A DNA stretch of 64,000 bases from Desulfoferula sp040751985 (GCA_040751985.1 JBFMFU010000085.1:3824-67823), one strand, 5' to 3'. Counted from the stretch's first letter, positions 7,859-16,339 are shown. Notes: generated by a model from the sequence alone, not told the origin. Translations and numbers: made by a program.

Positions 7859-9061
7859 TTAAAACTTGCGCCCGGCGCGGCTGTCCACCACCAAGGGCCC
7901 CGGCGCCAGCTTTTCCACGATTTGGATCTGGTTGAACTTCAGCAGGGTGTCGCTCTTCAGGCGCTCGGCCAGGTCCGCCAGCAGGTCCTGCCTAGCCGGG
8001 TCGCCCTCCAGGATCAGGCGCAGGTTGTCCACGCCCTTTTGGGAACTGACCTGCACCTGGTAGCGGCCGGGCAGGCCGGGATAGCTGCGCAGAATGGTGC
8101 CGATCTGGCTGGGCCAGAACTTGACCCCCTTAACCTTGAGCATCTCGTCGGTGCGCCCGATCACGCTCTTGGGCATGGTCAGCCGCCGGCCGCAGACGCA
8201 GGCGGCCTCCTCTATCATGGTCAGGTCGCCGGTGCGGTAGCGCAGCAGGGGGGCTGCCTGCTTGTGCAAATGGGTCAGCACCAGCTCGCCTTTTTCGCCG
8301 GGGGCCACCAGTTCGCCGCTGGCCGGGTCTATCACCTCGGCGTAGACGAACTCGTCCATTATGTGCAGGCCGGTTTCGTGCCGGCAACTGCGCGCGATGG
8401 GCATGCAGTTGGCCATGGAGTAGGAGTCGATGATGGTCACCGGGCGGCTGAAGGCGGCCTTGACCCGCGCCGGGTACCCCTCCACCGAGGTGAAGGGCTC
8501 CCCGCCTACGAACAAGGTGCGCACCGAGGGTATGCCCTGCTCGGCCAGTTTCATGGCGAAGGTGGGGTTGGAGACCAGTACGCTCACCTCATAGTCGTTG
8601 ATGAGCCGCACCGCCCGCTCCGACTCCCCCGGGCCCAGGGGGATCACCTTGGCGCCGTAGTACTCGAACTGGTTCTGGTAAAACAGCCCGGCAATGAACA
8701 GGTGGTAGCCGAAGGTGACCGCCGCCACGTCTTCGGTGGTGACGCCGGCCGCCTGCAGGCTGCGGGCGCAGACCTGGTGCATCCGTTCCAGGTCCTCCGC
8801 GGTCTGATAGACCGGGTAGAGCTGGTCGCCCGAGGGGGAGAAGTTAATGCGTGTCACCTGCGGGCTGTACAGGGAGCACTGGCTGGGCTTCTTGCGTATC
8901 TCGGCCTGGAACTCCGCCGAGGTGGTGAAAGGAATGCGCGCGAAGTCCGCCGTGGTCTTTATGTCCGCCGGCTTCAGCGAGGCAGCCTCCAGCTTGCGGC
9001 GATAAAACTCCGTCCGGTACAGCTTGTCTATCTGAGCCTGCAACAGCCCCAGCACTGCCAT
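7859..9061 (-). CDS. PaaK-like adenylate-forming protein with a degenerate P-loop
   Basis: 400-residue member of the phenylacetate-CoA ligase family. The C-terminal half is well preserved: a metal-type Cys pair (CVCGRR), the YRTGDLTM motif, and GRTDEMLKVKGVKFWPSQI at the hinge. The usual Ser/Thr/Gly-rich P-loop (SSGTTGxP) is replaced by FSPSGDQLYP at about 74-83. It is also about 30 residues shorter at the N-terminus than typical PaaK. It may be a ligase with altered nucleotide binding, or a non-catalytic or acyl-transferring relative. It starts at ATG 9061, 102 bases after the TRAP permease gene, and is followed by an enoyl-CoA hydratase, so it probably belongs to the same unit as the TAXI transporter. 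Confidence 0.8.
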   Translation of the reverse strand: MAVLGLLQAQIDKLYRTEFYRRKLEAASLKPADIKTTADFARIPFTTSAEFQAEIRKKPSQCSLYSPQVTRINFSPSGDQLYPVYQTAEDLERMHQVCARSLQAAGVTTEDVAAVTFGYHLFIAGLFYQNQFEYYGAKVIPLGPGESERAVRLINDYEVSVLVSNPTFAMKLAEQGIPSVRTLFVGGEPFTSVEGYPARVKAAFSRPVTIIDSYSMANCMPIARSCRHETGLHIMDEFVYAEVIDPASGELVAPGEKGELVLTHLHKQAAPLLRYRTGDLTMIEEAACVCGRRLTMPKSVIGRTDEMLKVKGVKFWPSQIGTILRSYPGLPGRYQVQVSSQKGVDNLRLILEGDPARQDLLADLAERLKSDTLLKFNQIQIVEKLAPGPLVVDSRAGRKF

Positions 9062-9163
9062 GCCTGTGTTCTCCGCCTCAGGCCACGGCCGGCCGCCCGC
9101 GGTCCGGTTCGAGGCCGATCCAAAGTAAGGTAGGCACCCGCGCGCACCCCGGACGCCGCCGGC

Positions 9164-11101
9164 TCAGGCCGGCCGCGCGGTCCGGTCCAGGCGGAAGGGC
9201 CCGAACCTGCTGGCCAGGTATATCACGATCAACAGGCCCACCCCCATCAGGTCAGTGGGCAGGTCCGGGAACAGGAACAAAAACGCCGTGCAGAATATCA
9301 CGACCCGGTACACTCGGGGGAGTTTTCCGAAGAAGTATAGGTGCCCCTCCAGGCTGCCCGCCAGCAGTATGCAGCCCACCAGGGAGGATATGACGGCTCC
9401 GATCACCTCCTGGGTCGGTCCGGAGAGGATCATGGCCGGGTTGAGCACGAACAAGAACGGCACGATGTACTTGGCCGAACCCAGGCGCATGGACAGCAGG
9501 GCGGTGCGCATGGGGTCGGCGCCAGAGATGGCCGCGGCGGTGATGGCGCCCAGGGCCACCGGCGGGGTTATGTAGGACAGGCAGCCCCAGTACAGCACGA
9601 AGAGGTGGGCGCCCATCTCGTTCAGGCCCACGCCCACCAGGGCTGGCACCAGCACGATGGCCAGGAACACGTAGCAGGCGGTGACGGTCATGCCGATGCC
9701 CAGCACGAAGCTGGTCAGGGCGCCGAAGATCAGCAGCAGGGCCGTGTTGCCGCCGGCGTAGGTCACCAGCTCCCGGGAGAAGGAGTTGGCCACGCCGGTG
9801 CCGGACAGCGCGCCGATGATCAGGCCGATGCCGGCCAGGATGCCCGTGATCTGGGCCAGCAGCCGGCCCGACTCCACCAGGAAGGAGACGAACTTCTTGA
9901 AATTCAGGCGGGTATCCTTGCGGAACATGGAGCAGACGAACAGGAAGATCATCACGATGAAGGGCGCCCAGGCCTCGGTACGCATGTAGAACAGAGTGAC
10001 CACCAACAGGATGATGGTGCCCAGGAAGAACCAGCCCGTCTTCAAGGTGTGGCTCAGCTTGGGCAGCTCGCTGCGGTCCAGGCCGCCCATGCCGTGGGAC
10101 ACGGCGTGCAGGTCCACCTGCAGCAGCAGGGTGAAATAGTAGAGGAAGGCGGGGAAGAAGGCGGCCAGCATGACCGCGGAGTAGGGGACGTTCAGGAACG
10201 AGGCGATCAAGAACCCCGCCGCGCCCATCACCGGCGGCATGATAGAGCCGCCCGTGGAGGCGCAGGCCTCCACCGCCCCGGCCCAGGTGGCGCTGTAGCC
10301 GGTCTTCTTCATGGCCGGGATGGTGACGGTGCCCGTGGTGACCACGTTGGAGATCACGCTGCCGCTCAGGCTGGCCATGAAGGCGCTGGAGATCACCGAC
10401 ACCTTGGCCGCGCCGCCCCGGGTGTGGCCCATCAGGGACATGGCGAAGTCCATGAAGAACTGGCCGCCACCGGTGACCACCAGAGCCACGCCGAAGATGA
10501 TGAATCCCACCAGCAGGTCGCCCACCACCCGGGTGGGGATGCCGATGATGCTCTCCACGCCCATGGAGTGGTAGCGCACCGTTTCTAGTATGTTGAGCTC
10601 GTTGCCCCAGAGGAAGCCGGGCATGTAGCCGGCGAACAGGGGGTAGAAGGAGAAACCCAGGCAGACGTAGAAGAGGAAGTTGCCCCCGGTGCGCCGGATG
10701 CCCTCCAGGGCCAGCAGCCACAACAGCCCTCCGGCCAGGGTGGGCAGGAGCGGCGCCTGGTACTCCCAGCCCTTGGTCAGGATGTTATAGGCGTTGAGCC
10801 CCAGATAGATGTTGGCCACCAGGCTGACCGCGAACAGGAGCCAATCGTACCAGGGGACCTTCTTGTAGCCTGTGCGGCCGCCCGGGAAGATCAGAAACGC
10901 CAGGGACAGGTACATGGCCAGGATGTAGTAGTAGTAGGCGTTGCCGATGGGCATGAAGCCGGCCAGCTTCAGGTGGAATATCTGGTTGATGCAAAGCAGC
11001 GTGGCCAACCCTGAGATCACCGCGACCACCACATAGACCAGCTTGGATGACCTGACGCTATCTTTGGCAGGTTTTGTCTCGTCCGGGCGGGTCTCCGACA
11101 T
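9164..11101 (-). CDS. TRAP transporter fused small-large (4TM/12TM) permease
   Basis: Membrane permease of a TAXI-type TRAP transporter, 645 residues, combining the DctQ-like and DctM-like parts in one chain as is usual for TAXI systems. Around 15 or more hydrophobic segments are evident. The DctM part has GGAAKVSVISSAFMASLSGS and later GIGMTVTACYVFLAIVLVPAL, consistent with the conserved substrate/ion-path motifs. The start ATG 11101 has AGGGG upstream. It follows the TAXI receptor gene, separated by a long hairpin at 11157-11192. It should import an organic acid using an ion gradient. The direct downstream neighbour is a PaaK-like gene, hinting that the cargo is activated to a CoA ester (inference). 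Confidence 0.93.
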   Translation of the reverse strand: MSETRPDETKPAKDSVRSSKLVYVVVAVISGLATLLCINQIFHLKLAGFMPIGNAYYYYILAMYLSLAFLIFPGGRTGYKKVPWYDWLLFAVSLVANIYLGLNAYNILTKGWEYQAPLLPTLAGGLLWLLALEGIRRTGGNFLFYVCLGFSFYPLFAGYMPGFLWGNELNILETVRYHSMGVESIIGIPTRVVGDLLVGFIIFGVALVVTGGGQFFMDFAMSLMGHTRGGAAKVSVISSAFMASLSGSVISNVVTTGTVTIPAMKKTGYSATWAGAVEACASTGGSIMPPVMGAAGFLIASFLNVPYSAVMLAAFFPAFLYYFTLLLQVDLHAVSHGMGGLDRSELPKLSHTLKTGWFFLGTIILLVVTLFYMRTEAWAPFIVMIFLFVCSMFRKDTRLNFKKFVSFLVESGRLLAQITGILAGIGLIIGALSGTGVANSFSRELVTYAGGNTALLLIFGALTSFVLGIGMTVTACYVFLAIVLVPALVGVGLNEMGAHLFVLYWGCLSYITPPVALGAITAAAISGADPMRTALLSMRLGSAKYIVPFLFVLNPAMILSGPTQEVIGAVISSLVGCILLAGSLEGHLYFFGKLPRVYRVVIFCTAFLFLFPDLPTDLMGVGLLIVIYLASRFGPFRLDRTARPA

Positions 11102-11156
11102 GGCTACAACCCCTATGGTTCAGACTTGCTCTGACAAGATGGGTGGCGGACTAACG

Positions 11157-11192
11157 GTGGCCGGCCAGCCACTGATGTGGCCGGCCGGCCAC
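11157..11192 (-). promoter_or_regulatory. Long stem-loop between TAXI receptor and permease genes
   Basis: Very stable hairpin starting 9 bases after the receptor stop: outer 10-bp stem GTGGCCGGCC/GGCCGGCCAC, one mismatch, inner 5-bp stem GCCAC/GTGGC, loop TGAT. No U-run follows, so a processing or 3'-protecting role, giving more receptor than permease, is likelier than termination (inference). Confidence 0.7.
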
Positions 11193-11201
11193 GGCTGTTT
11201 A

Positions 11202-12356
11202 TTAATCGCCCAATACCTGCGCCCGCACCTTCAGCCAGTGCGCGGCGAACTGCTTCTCGGGCAGGCTCTTGATCTTCTTGTCCTGCATCATCTTCTTCCA
11301 GGTCTGCTGGAGCTTCTTCATGTGTGCTATGCGCTCGTTGTTCCAGGCCTCGGCCGCTGCGGTCCAGACGCCCTTTTCCTTCAGATAGCGGATGGCGCCC
11401 GGATGGAAGGGGGCGTCGGCCGGCGGCAGGCCCGCCTTCTTGATGGCCCAAAACGGCATGATTTTGTGGGCGTCCTTGTAAATGCCAAAGGCCTCGTCCA
11501 TGGCTTTGGTCATGTTGTAAACCCACTTGGGATCCTTGTTCGCGTAAACGGTGATCATGGGGTAGCGGTACTCGGGCAGCCACACCGGCTTTTCCTTGGA
11601 GATACCCGCGCCTATGGTCTGCAGGCTCGGCGACAGGAATGGGGCTACCTTGGTCATGCGCTTCCAGGCGGCCTTGTCCTCGGGCCTAAACTGCGGCCAG
11701 TACAGGCCGCGGGCCGCGGTCTCCAGCTCATACATGATGGCGGCGGTGGCGACGGTCACCGAGGCGTCGGTCTTGCCCTCGATGAGAGCCTTGAGCGATG
11801 AGGCGTAGCTGGGGAACTCCACCCGCTGCACGTCCTTCCAGGTGAGGCCGGCGAAGGCCAGGAAGGCGTCCATCTTCACGTTCAGGGTGGGAGCGCCGGG
11901 GATGTAGGAGACCCGCTTGCCCTTGAGTTGTTGCAGGGTCTTTATGTTCGCGTCCTTGGCGGTGGCCAGGGCGATGGAATCGGGATGAGCCAGAAGGACC
12001 CGCAGGTCCTGGGGTCCCCACTCCGTTTTGGCGAAGTCGTACAAGCCCTCGGCCGCGAAGTACACCTCGTTGGCCAAAAAGCCACAGGTCACCCGGTTGG
12101 CGGTCAGGGGCATCAGCCGACCGATGGAAGTACCCGAGGGCAGCAGCCGGATGCGCGTGCCGAATTTCTTGCCAAAGGCGTCGGCAATCGCCGAGGCTTG
12201 CATGTAGCCCGAAGCGCCTACGTCATAGCAGCTCCACACCATGGTGCTGGGCAGGCCGCCCTTTTCAGCGGCCAGAGCGCCGGGTACGGCGCAAACCAAG
12301 GCCGCAACCAGCACTGCCAGGGCCAACCCGATTTTTCCCCTCGCGAAAAATGCCAT
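11202..12356 (-). CDS. TAXI-family TRAP transporter solute-binding protein
   Basis: Periplasmic receptor of the TRAP system, 384 residues. It has a Sec signal peptide (FFARGKIGLALAVLVAA core, cleavage after PGALA near residue 28). The mature chain shows the TAXI pattern: a SGYMQASAIADAF helix, TRIRLLPSGTSIGRLMPL, VTCGFLANEVYFAAEG, and later the AATAAIMYELETAARG region. ATG 12356 is chosen over GTG 12359 because AAAGGAGGG sits at ideal distance upstream. The gene is first of the receptor-permease pair, and the IclR gene at 12679 reads in the same direction upstream. TAXI receptors bind compounds such as glutamate or other carboxylates; the ligand here is unknown. Confidence 0.92.
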   Translation of the reverse strand: MAFFARGKIGLALAVLVAALVCAVPGALAAEKGGLPSTMVWSCYDVGASGYMQASAIADAFGKKFGTRIRLLPSGTSIGRLMPLTANRVTCGFLANEVYFAAEGLYDFAKTEWGPQDLRVLLAHPDSIALATAKDANIKTLQQLKGKRVSYIPGAPTLNVKMDAFLAFAGLTWKDVQRVEFPSYASSLKALIEGKTDASVTVATAAIMYELETAARGLYWPQFRPEDKAAWKRMTKVAPFLSPSLQTIGAGISKEKPVWLPEYRYPMITVYANKDPKWVYNMTKAMDEAFGIYKDAHKIMPFWAIKKAGLPPADAPFHPGAIRYLKEKGVWTAAAEAWNNERIAHMKKLQQTWKKMMQDKKIKSLPEKQFAAHWLKVRAQVLGD

Positions 12357-12678
12357 CACTCAACCCTCCTTTGCAAATAAGGCCAACGTCTCTGCACACA
12401 GACACCAGCGCCGCGTTGTTTTCCGAGTTGCCGTCATCATTAAGGCGCCTTTTATGCGGGTGGATGGTTTGGGGGCAGGCTCATGGGCGGGCAGGCTGGC
12501 GGACCTGGAGGTCGCGGGCAGGGCGTAGGGCAGGAGCAGGGGGCCCGCTCCTGCGTCGCTGGCTTGGGAGTCGAACAAAGGATTATGCTGCGCTGCGCTG
12601 TCCACAGCTCACCCTGGCAAGGCACTTTTTCAGCCCGGCTTCTGCCCGGGCCGGCGTCCGCCACCCGCTGCGCCGGCC
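12357..12678. promoter_or_regulatory. Intergenic region upstream of the TAXI-TRAP genes
   Basis: About 320 bases between the second IclR gene and the TAXI receptor gene. The only clear signal is the AGGAGG ribosome-binding site at about 12363-12369. Short frames here are GC-rich artefacts. The promoter for the transporter probably lies in the slightly A+T-richer part near 12400-12460, but I cannot define it. Confidence 0.35.
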
Positions 12679-13467
12679 TTAACGGGTGATGGCCGGATAG
12701 GGCCCGTCATAGCCCAGGCCCTGGGAAATCTGCTGCCCGGCTGCAAACAAGCTGGCCTTTGCCCGCTCCACCAGCTTGGGGTCGTCCTTGTCCCTGACCT
12801 TCAGGGAGATGGATACGCTTGCCACCACCTCGTTGCTGTGGTTGAGCAGCGGAACGCCGATGGCGTACAGGTCCAGGGAAAACTCCTGGTCCACGATGGC
12901 GTAGCCCCGCTCCCTGGTCCTTTTGGCTTCTTTTAAAATCTCGGTTTTGCTCACCACGGTCTTGGAGGTGACCTTGAACAGGTTGGCCCGTTCCAGCAGG
13001 GCCTTCATATCCTCGTCGCTCAGGCTGGCCAGGAGTACCTTGCCCATGGCCGTGCAGTAGCTGGGCGTTTTGGAGCCCACGTAAACCGCAAAGGGATAGA
13101 ACCGGGTTCTCTCTTTGCGGAAGATCACCAGCACCTCGGTGTCGTCCAGCACGCCCATGCTGACGCTGCGGTCCAGCTCGTTGGACAGGTCGTCCAGGTA
13201 GGGGCGGGCGTGGCTGTACACACCCTCGCTGTGCAGGAACCTAAAGGCCAGGCTGAGGACCTTGTTGCCCAGAAGGTACTTTTTGCCATCCACCCGGCGC
13301 ACGTAGCCCAGCAGGATGAGGGTATTGAGAAAACGCTGGGCGGTGGTCTTGGTGGTGACCAGGTGGTTGGCGATCTGGGTCAGGGAGAGGGGCTCGGGGG
13401 CGCCGCCCAGCAGCTCCATGATGGCTATGCCCTTGGCAAAGGACTTGATGTAATTTTTATCACGCAA
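12679..13467 (-). CDS. IclR-family transcriptional regulator, second copy
   Basis: DNA-binding regulator of 262 residues. Residues about 5-70 form the IclR winged helix (IKSFAKGIAIMELLGG, LTQIANHLVTTKTTAQRFLN). The effector domain follows, with RSVSMGVLDDTEVLVIFR, the TPSYCTAMGKVLLASL block characteristic of IclR proteins, and YAIVDQEFSLDLYAIGVPL. The likely start is TTG 13467 with CAGG eight bases upstream; no in-frame ATG gives a full HTH. It is divergent from the acyl-CoA dehydrogenase gene at 13616 (148-base gap) and upstream of the TAXI-TRAP genes, so either unit could be its target. It resembles the IclR at 2306 only at family level. Confidence 0.9.
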   Translation of the reverse strand: MRDKNYIKSFAKGIAIMELLGGAPEPLSLTQIANHLVTTKTTAQRFLNTLILLGYVRRVDGKKYLLGNKVLSLAFRFLHSEGVYSHARPYLDDLSNELDRSVSMGVLDDTEVLVIFRKERTRFYPFAVYVGSKTPSYCTAMGKVLLASLSDEDMKALLERANLFKVTSKTVVSKTEILKEAKRTRERGYAIVDQEFSLDLYAIGVPLLNHSNEVVASVSISLKVRDKDDPKLVERAKASLFAAGQQISQGLGYDGPYPAITR

Positions 13468-13615
13468 TACGTTACCTGATTTCGATTTGCGTTATTTTAA
13501 ATTTTCTTGTAGCCTGGCGTCAAGTGTCTTTTTAGACCGCCGGCCGGGCGGCTAGGAGCGCCGGGGAAGGCCGCTCCGGGTCTTGTGCAGGGATTAATTT
13601 AAGGGAGGGAGCACA
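13468..13615. promoter_or_regulatory. Divergent promoter region between iclR and an acyl-CoA dehydrogenase gene
   Basis: Short A+T-rich stretch, most marked around 13480-13515, that must hold the start signals of both flanking genes. AAGGGAGGGAGC at 13601-13612 is the ribosome-binding site of the forward gene. No clean palindrome was found. Confidence 0.45.
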
Positions 13616-14785
13616 GTGGAATCGATTTTCTACAGCCAGGAAGAACAGGCCTACGCCCAACAGGCGCGCGAGTTTTTCGAGCGCGAGGCGCGCCCGCACG
13701 TGCTGGCCATGGACCGCGAGAACAAGTACCCCTTTGAGCTGCTCAAGAAGATGGGGCAGCGCAAATACATCGGCGTGCGCTTCCCGGCCCAGTACGGCGG
13801 CGGCGGGCGGGACATGATGCACGAGGCCATCATCAACGAGGAGACCGCGGCCCAGTCCTACGCCCTGGCCTGCGCCCGCAGCGTGCCCCACCACTGCGCC
13901 TTCATCATCGCCAACTACGGCAGTGAGGAGCAGAAGCAAAAGTACCTGCCCGGCATCTTCAGCGCCGATCTCATCAGCGCCGAGTGCATCACCGAGCCCA
14001 CCGGCGGCTCCGACGCCGCCCGCATGAAGACCAAGGCCGTGCGCCAGGGCAACAGTTGGGTCATCAGCGGCGAGAAGCGCTTCCAGGCCTCGGGCGCGGT
14101 GGCCGACCTGTTCGTGGTCTTCGCCATCACCAACCCCGATGTGCATCCCACCAAGGGCATGAGCGTCTTCGCGGTGGAAAAGGGCCACCCCAACATCGTG
14201 GCCATGGAAGAGTTTGACACCATGGGCTGGCGGGGTCTGCGCATCGTCTCCGAACTTATCTTCGACAAGGTGGAGGTGCCGGCGGAGAACCTGATCGGCG
14301 AAGAGGGTCAGGGCTTCCCCATCCTGATGGACATGCTCAACAGCGAGCGCATCCTGGTGGCCAGCGGGCTATTGGGCACCGCGCGCACCTGCCTGGACAT
14401 CGCCACCCGCTACTCCATGGAGCGCGAGGCCTTCCACCGCCCCATCCGCGCCTTCGAGGGCATCAGCTTCAAGATCGCCGAGATGGCCACCCGCCTGGAG
14501 GCAGCCTGCCTGTTGCGCACCAAGGCCGCCCGCATGCTGGACCAGGGCCTGGACGTGACCAAGATTGCGGCCATGGCCAAGGGCTTCGCGGCCGAGAACG
14601 CCTTCTGGATCGCCAACGAGGCCCTGCAGGTCATGGGTGGCATCGGCTACACTACCAAGCACGACATGGAGCGCCACTTCCGCGACATCCGGGGCGGCAT
14701 GGTGGCCGTGGGCACCAACGAGATCATGCGGCTGGTGGTGCAGCGGGAGCATTACCGGGAGTTCTCCGAGAATCAACCTGCCTAA
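13616..14785 (+). CDS. Acyl-CoA dehydrogenase with isovaleryl/long-chain-type catalytic Glu position
   Basis: FAD-dependent acyl-CoA dehydrogenase, 389 residues, introducing the 2,3-double bond in an acyl-CoA. Family landmarks are CITEPTGGSD at 125-133 (flavin contact), FQASGAVADLF in place of the usual ITN segment, and QVMGGIGYTTKHDMERHFRD near the C-terminus. The residue usually acting as catalytic base (Glu of YEGTSE) is Val365 in AVGTNE. The IVD/LCAD-type helix position has Glu244 (LNSERILVASG), which could serve instead. The start is GTG 13616 with GGGAGGGAG upstream. It leads a three-gene unit with an LplA-like gene (17-base gap) and a NifU-like gene. Confidence 0.9.
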   Translation: MESIFYSQEEQAYAQQAREFFEREARPHVLAMDRENKYPFELLKKMGQRKYIGVRFPAQYGGGGRDMMHEAIINEETAAQSYALACARSVPHHCAFIIANYGSEEQKQKYLPGIFSADLISAECITEPTGGSDAARMKTKAVRQGNSWVISGEKRFQASGAVADLFVVFAITNPDVHPTKGMSVFAVEKGHPNIVAMEEFDTMGWRGLRIVSELIFDKVEVPAENLIGEEGQGFPILMDMLNSERILVASGLLGTARTCLDIATRYSMEREAFHRPIRAFEGISFKIAEMATRLEAACLLRTKAARMLDQGLDVTKIAAMAKGFAAENAFWIANEALQVMGGIGYTTKHDMERHFRDIRGGMVAVGTNEIMRLVVQREHYREFSENQPA

Positions 14786-14802
14786 GCACCTGGGGGTAGG
14801 AC

Positions 14803-15897
14803 ATGCCTGCGCTGAGGTTCCTTACCACGGACTACACCTACGCCGATCTCTCCACCGGCATCTCCCCGGCCATCGAGCGCGCCCTGGAGGAGAAAAAGGG
14901 CCAGAGCACCCTGCTGGTGAACCTATTCAGCCAGGACAGCTTCACGGTGGGCGTCCTGGAGGACCCCGAGAAATCCCTGGACCTGGACTTCTGCCGCGAG
15001 CAGGGCATCGTGGTGCGCCGCCGTCAGAACCCCGGCGGCACGGTTTACGGCGTCAAGGGCTCGGCCATGCAGTGCCTGTATGTGGACCTGGCCGAGCCCT
15101 GGGTGCCCTTCAAGACTATCGGCGAGGCCTTCCCCTTTTTCCTGGAGCGCATGGCCCAGGTCACCAGCCGGCTATTCGGCATAGAGGCCAAGTACCGGCC
15201 GGTGAACGATATCGAGGTTGAGAGCCGCAAGCTGGTGGCCACCTCGGCCCGCCTGGAAAAGGGCATCCTCACCCTGCGCAGCGTGATCAACGTCACGCCG
15301 GCCGACCGGGCCGTGATGTCCCGGGCCATCATCAACCGGCCCGAGAAGTTCCAGGACAAGAAGTACAAGGACGGAGGCAGCCGCTTCACCTGCTTTCAGG
15401 ATGAGGTGGGCCGCGAGGTGGCCCGGGAGGAGGTGCTGGCCCTGGCCCGGGAGACCATGGCCCAGGTCTTCGGGCCGGAGGTGTCCCTGGCGCCGGGCCA
15501 GATGAGCGCCCTGGAGCGGCAGTACTATGGCCAGTACCAGGCCCGCTACAACTCCGCGGAGTGGTTCTACGCCAACTCCGAGCGCAGCCGCTTCCGGGAT
15601 ATCCCGGCGGACGCGCGCAAGGCAGAGGCCTTTTTCAAGGCCCCGGCCGGGCTCATCGGCGTGACCATCCTGGCCCGGCGGGGACGCATCCACGACCTGA
15701 TCCTACTGGCCGACTTCCACCCCAGCCCGCAGACGGTGCTGGCGGACATGGAGCAGGCCCTGCGCGGCCAGGAACTGTCCCTGGCGGCCATCCAGGAGCG
15801 GGTAGCCAAGGTGTACCGCCGGCCCGGCGTGGAGATCCCCGGCACCAGCCTGGAGGACTTCGCGGCCTTGTTCAGCAAGGCCCTGGCCCAGCTTTAG
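14803..15897 (+). CDS. LplA-like lipoate-protein ligase family protein, copy 2
   Basis: 364-residue paralog of the protein at 5851-6948, colinear over the whole length. The ligase motif VVRRRQNPGGTVYG is at 71-83 and the catalytic-type Lys at 143 (SRKLVATSAR). Both copies share a late HDLI..(A/G)DFHPSP block. The key residues suggest an active adenylating ligase. It lies 17 bases after an acyl-CoA dehydrogenase and 41 bases before a NifU/IscU-like scaffold gene. That context suggests cofactor attachment or Fe-S supply, but no E2, H-protein or other lipoyl domain is encoded here. Two copies in two separate CoA-catabolic gene sets is unusual. Confidence 0.8.
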   Translation: MPALRFLTTDYTYADLSTGISPAIERALEEKKGQSTLLVNLFSQDSFTVGVLEDPEKSLDLDFCREQGIVVRRRQNPGGTVYGVKGSAMQCLYVDLAEPWVPFKTIGEAFPFFLERMAQVTSRLFGIEAKYRPVNDIEVESRKLVATSARLEKGILTLRSVINVTPADRAVMSRAIINRPEKFQDKKYKDGGSRFTCFQDEVGREVAREEVLALARETMAQVFGPEVSLAPGQMSALERQYYGQYQARYNSAEWFYANSERSRFRDIPADARKAEAFFKAPAGLIGVTILARRGRIHDLILLADFHPSPQTVLADMEQALRGQELSLAAIQERVAKVYRRPGVEIPGTSLEDFAALFSKALAQL

Positions 15898-15938
15898 GCC
15901 AACCCGGCCGGGGAAGGCCCGGCCAAGGCAATGCGCCC

Positions 15939-16304
15939 ATGCTCAGCGAGCTGATAAAGGAGCACATCCGCAGCCCCCGCAACGTGGGGATCCTGCCCGG
16001 GGCCGACGGGGTGGGCGAGTTGGTGGGCCCAGTCTGCGGCGACCAGGTGACCTTTTACGTCAAGCTGCGGCAAGGGCGCATCGCCGCGGCCAGCTTCACC
16101 ACCCACGGCTGCTGGGCCCTCATCGCCGTGTGCTCCTACCTCACGGAGCGGGTGCCGGGCATGACCCCGGCCGAGGCCCTGGCCATCGACGGCCAGCACC
16201 TGGCCCGGGAGGTGGCCGGCTTGCCCGAGGACAAGTGGCCCTGCGCCGTGCTGGCCGCCGCGGTCCTGCAGCAGGCCGTGCGCCACTGCGGGCGGTCGGG
16301 CTGA
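15939..16304 (+). CDS. NifU/IscU-like iron-sulfur cluster scaffold protein
   Basis: Small scaffold-type protein, 121 residues. The three conserved cysteines of the IscU fold are present: C33 in PVCGDQ (with the adjacent Asp35), C58 in THGCWA, and C102 in KWPCAV. The residue usually His before the third Cys is Pro here, and the second site reads GCW rather than GCG, so this is a divergent member. It starts at ATG 15939 with a weak AAGG upstream; an out-of-frame ATG at 15931 is rejected. It follows the LplA-like gene by 41 bases, and a weak terminator follows. A role in delivering Fe-S to a partner enzyme of this operon is inference. Confidence 0.78.
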   Translation: MLSELIKEHIRSPRNVGILPGADGVGELVGPVCGDQVTFYVKLRQGRIAAASFTTHGCWALIAVCSYLTERVPGMTPAEALAIDGQHLAREVAGLPEDKWPCAVLAAAVLQQAVRHCGRSG

Positions 16305-16307
16305 CGG

Positions 16308-16326
16308 CGCCGGGGGGCGATTTTTT
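16308..16326 (+). terminator. Weak candidate Rho-independent terminator
   Basis: Short hairpin CGCC-GGGG-GGCG followed by A and six Ts, directly after the NifU-like stop. The stem is only 4 bp, so efficiency is doubtful. The A+T-rich promoter-like stretch that follows supports a transcription boundary here. Confidence 0.4.
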
Positions 16327-16339
16327 CCGGCCGCGCAGG

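Noticed and set aside
7859..9133. 511-codon forward open frame over the second PaaK-like gene
   Set aside because: Repetitive Gly/Leu/His-rich shadow; the reverse frame has ligase motifs.
12362..12385. Possible sigma-54 promoter (TGGCC...TTTGCA) upstream of the TAXI receptor gene
   Set aside because: Wrong spacing between the two elements, and it overlaps the ribosome-binding site.
15931..15941. ATG at 15931 as start of the NifU-like gene
   Set aside because: It is out of frame with the conserved cysteines; ATG 15939 is in frame.
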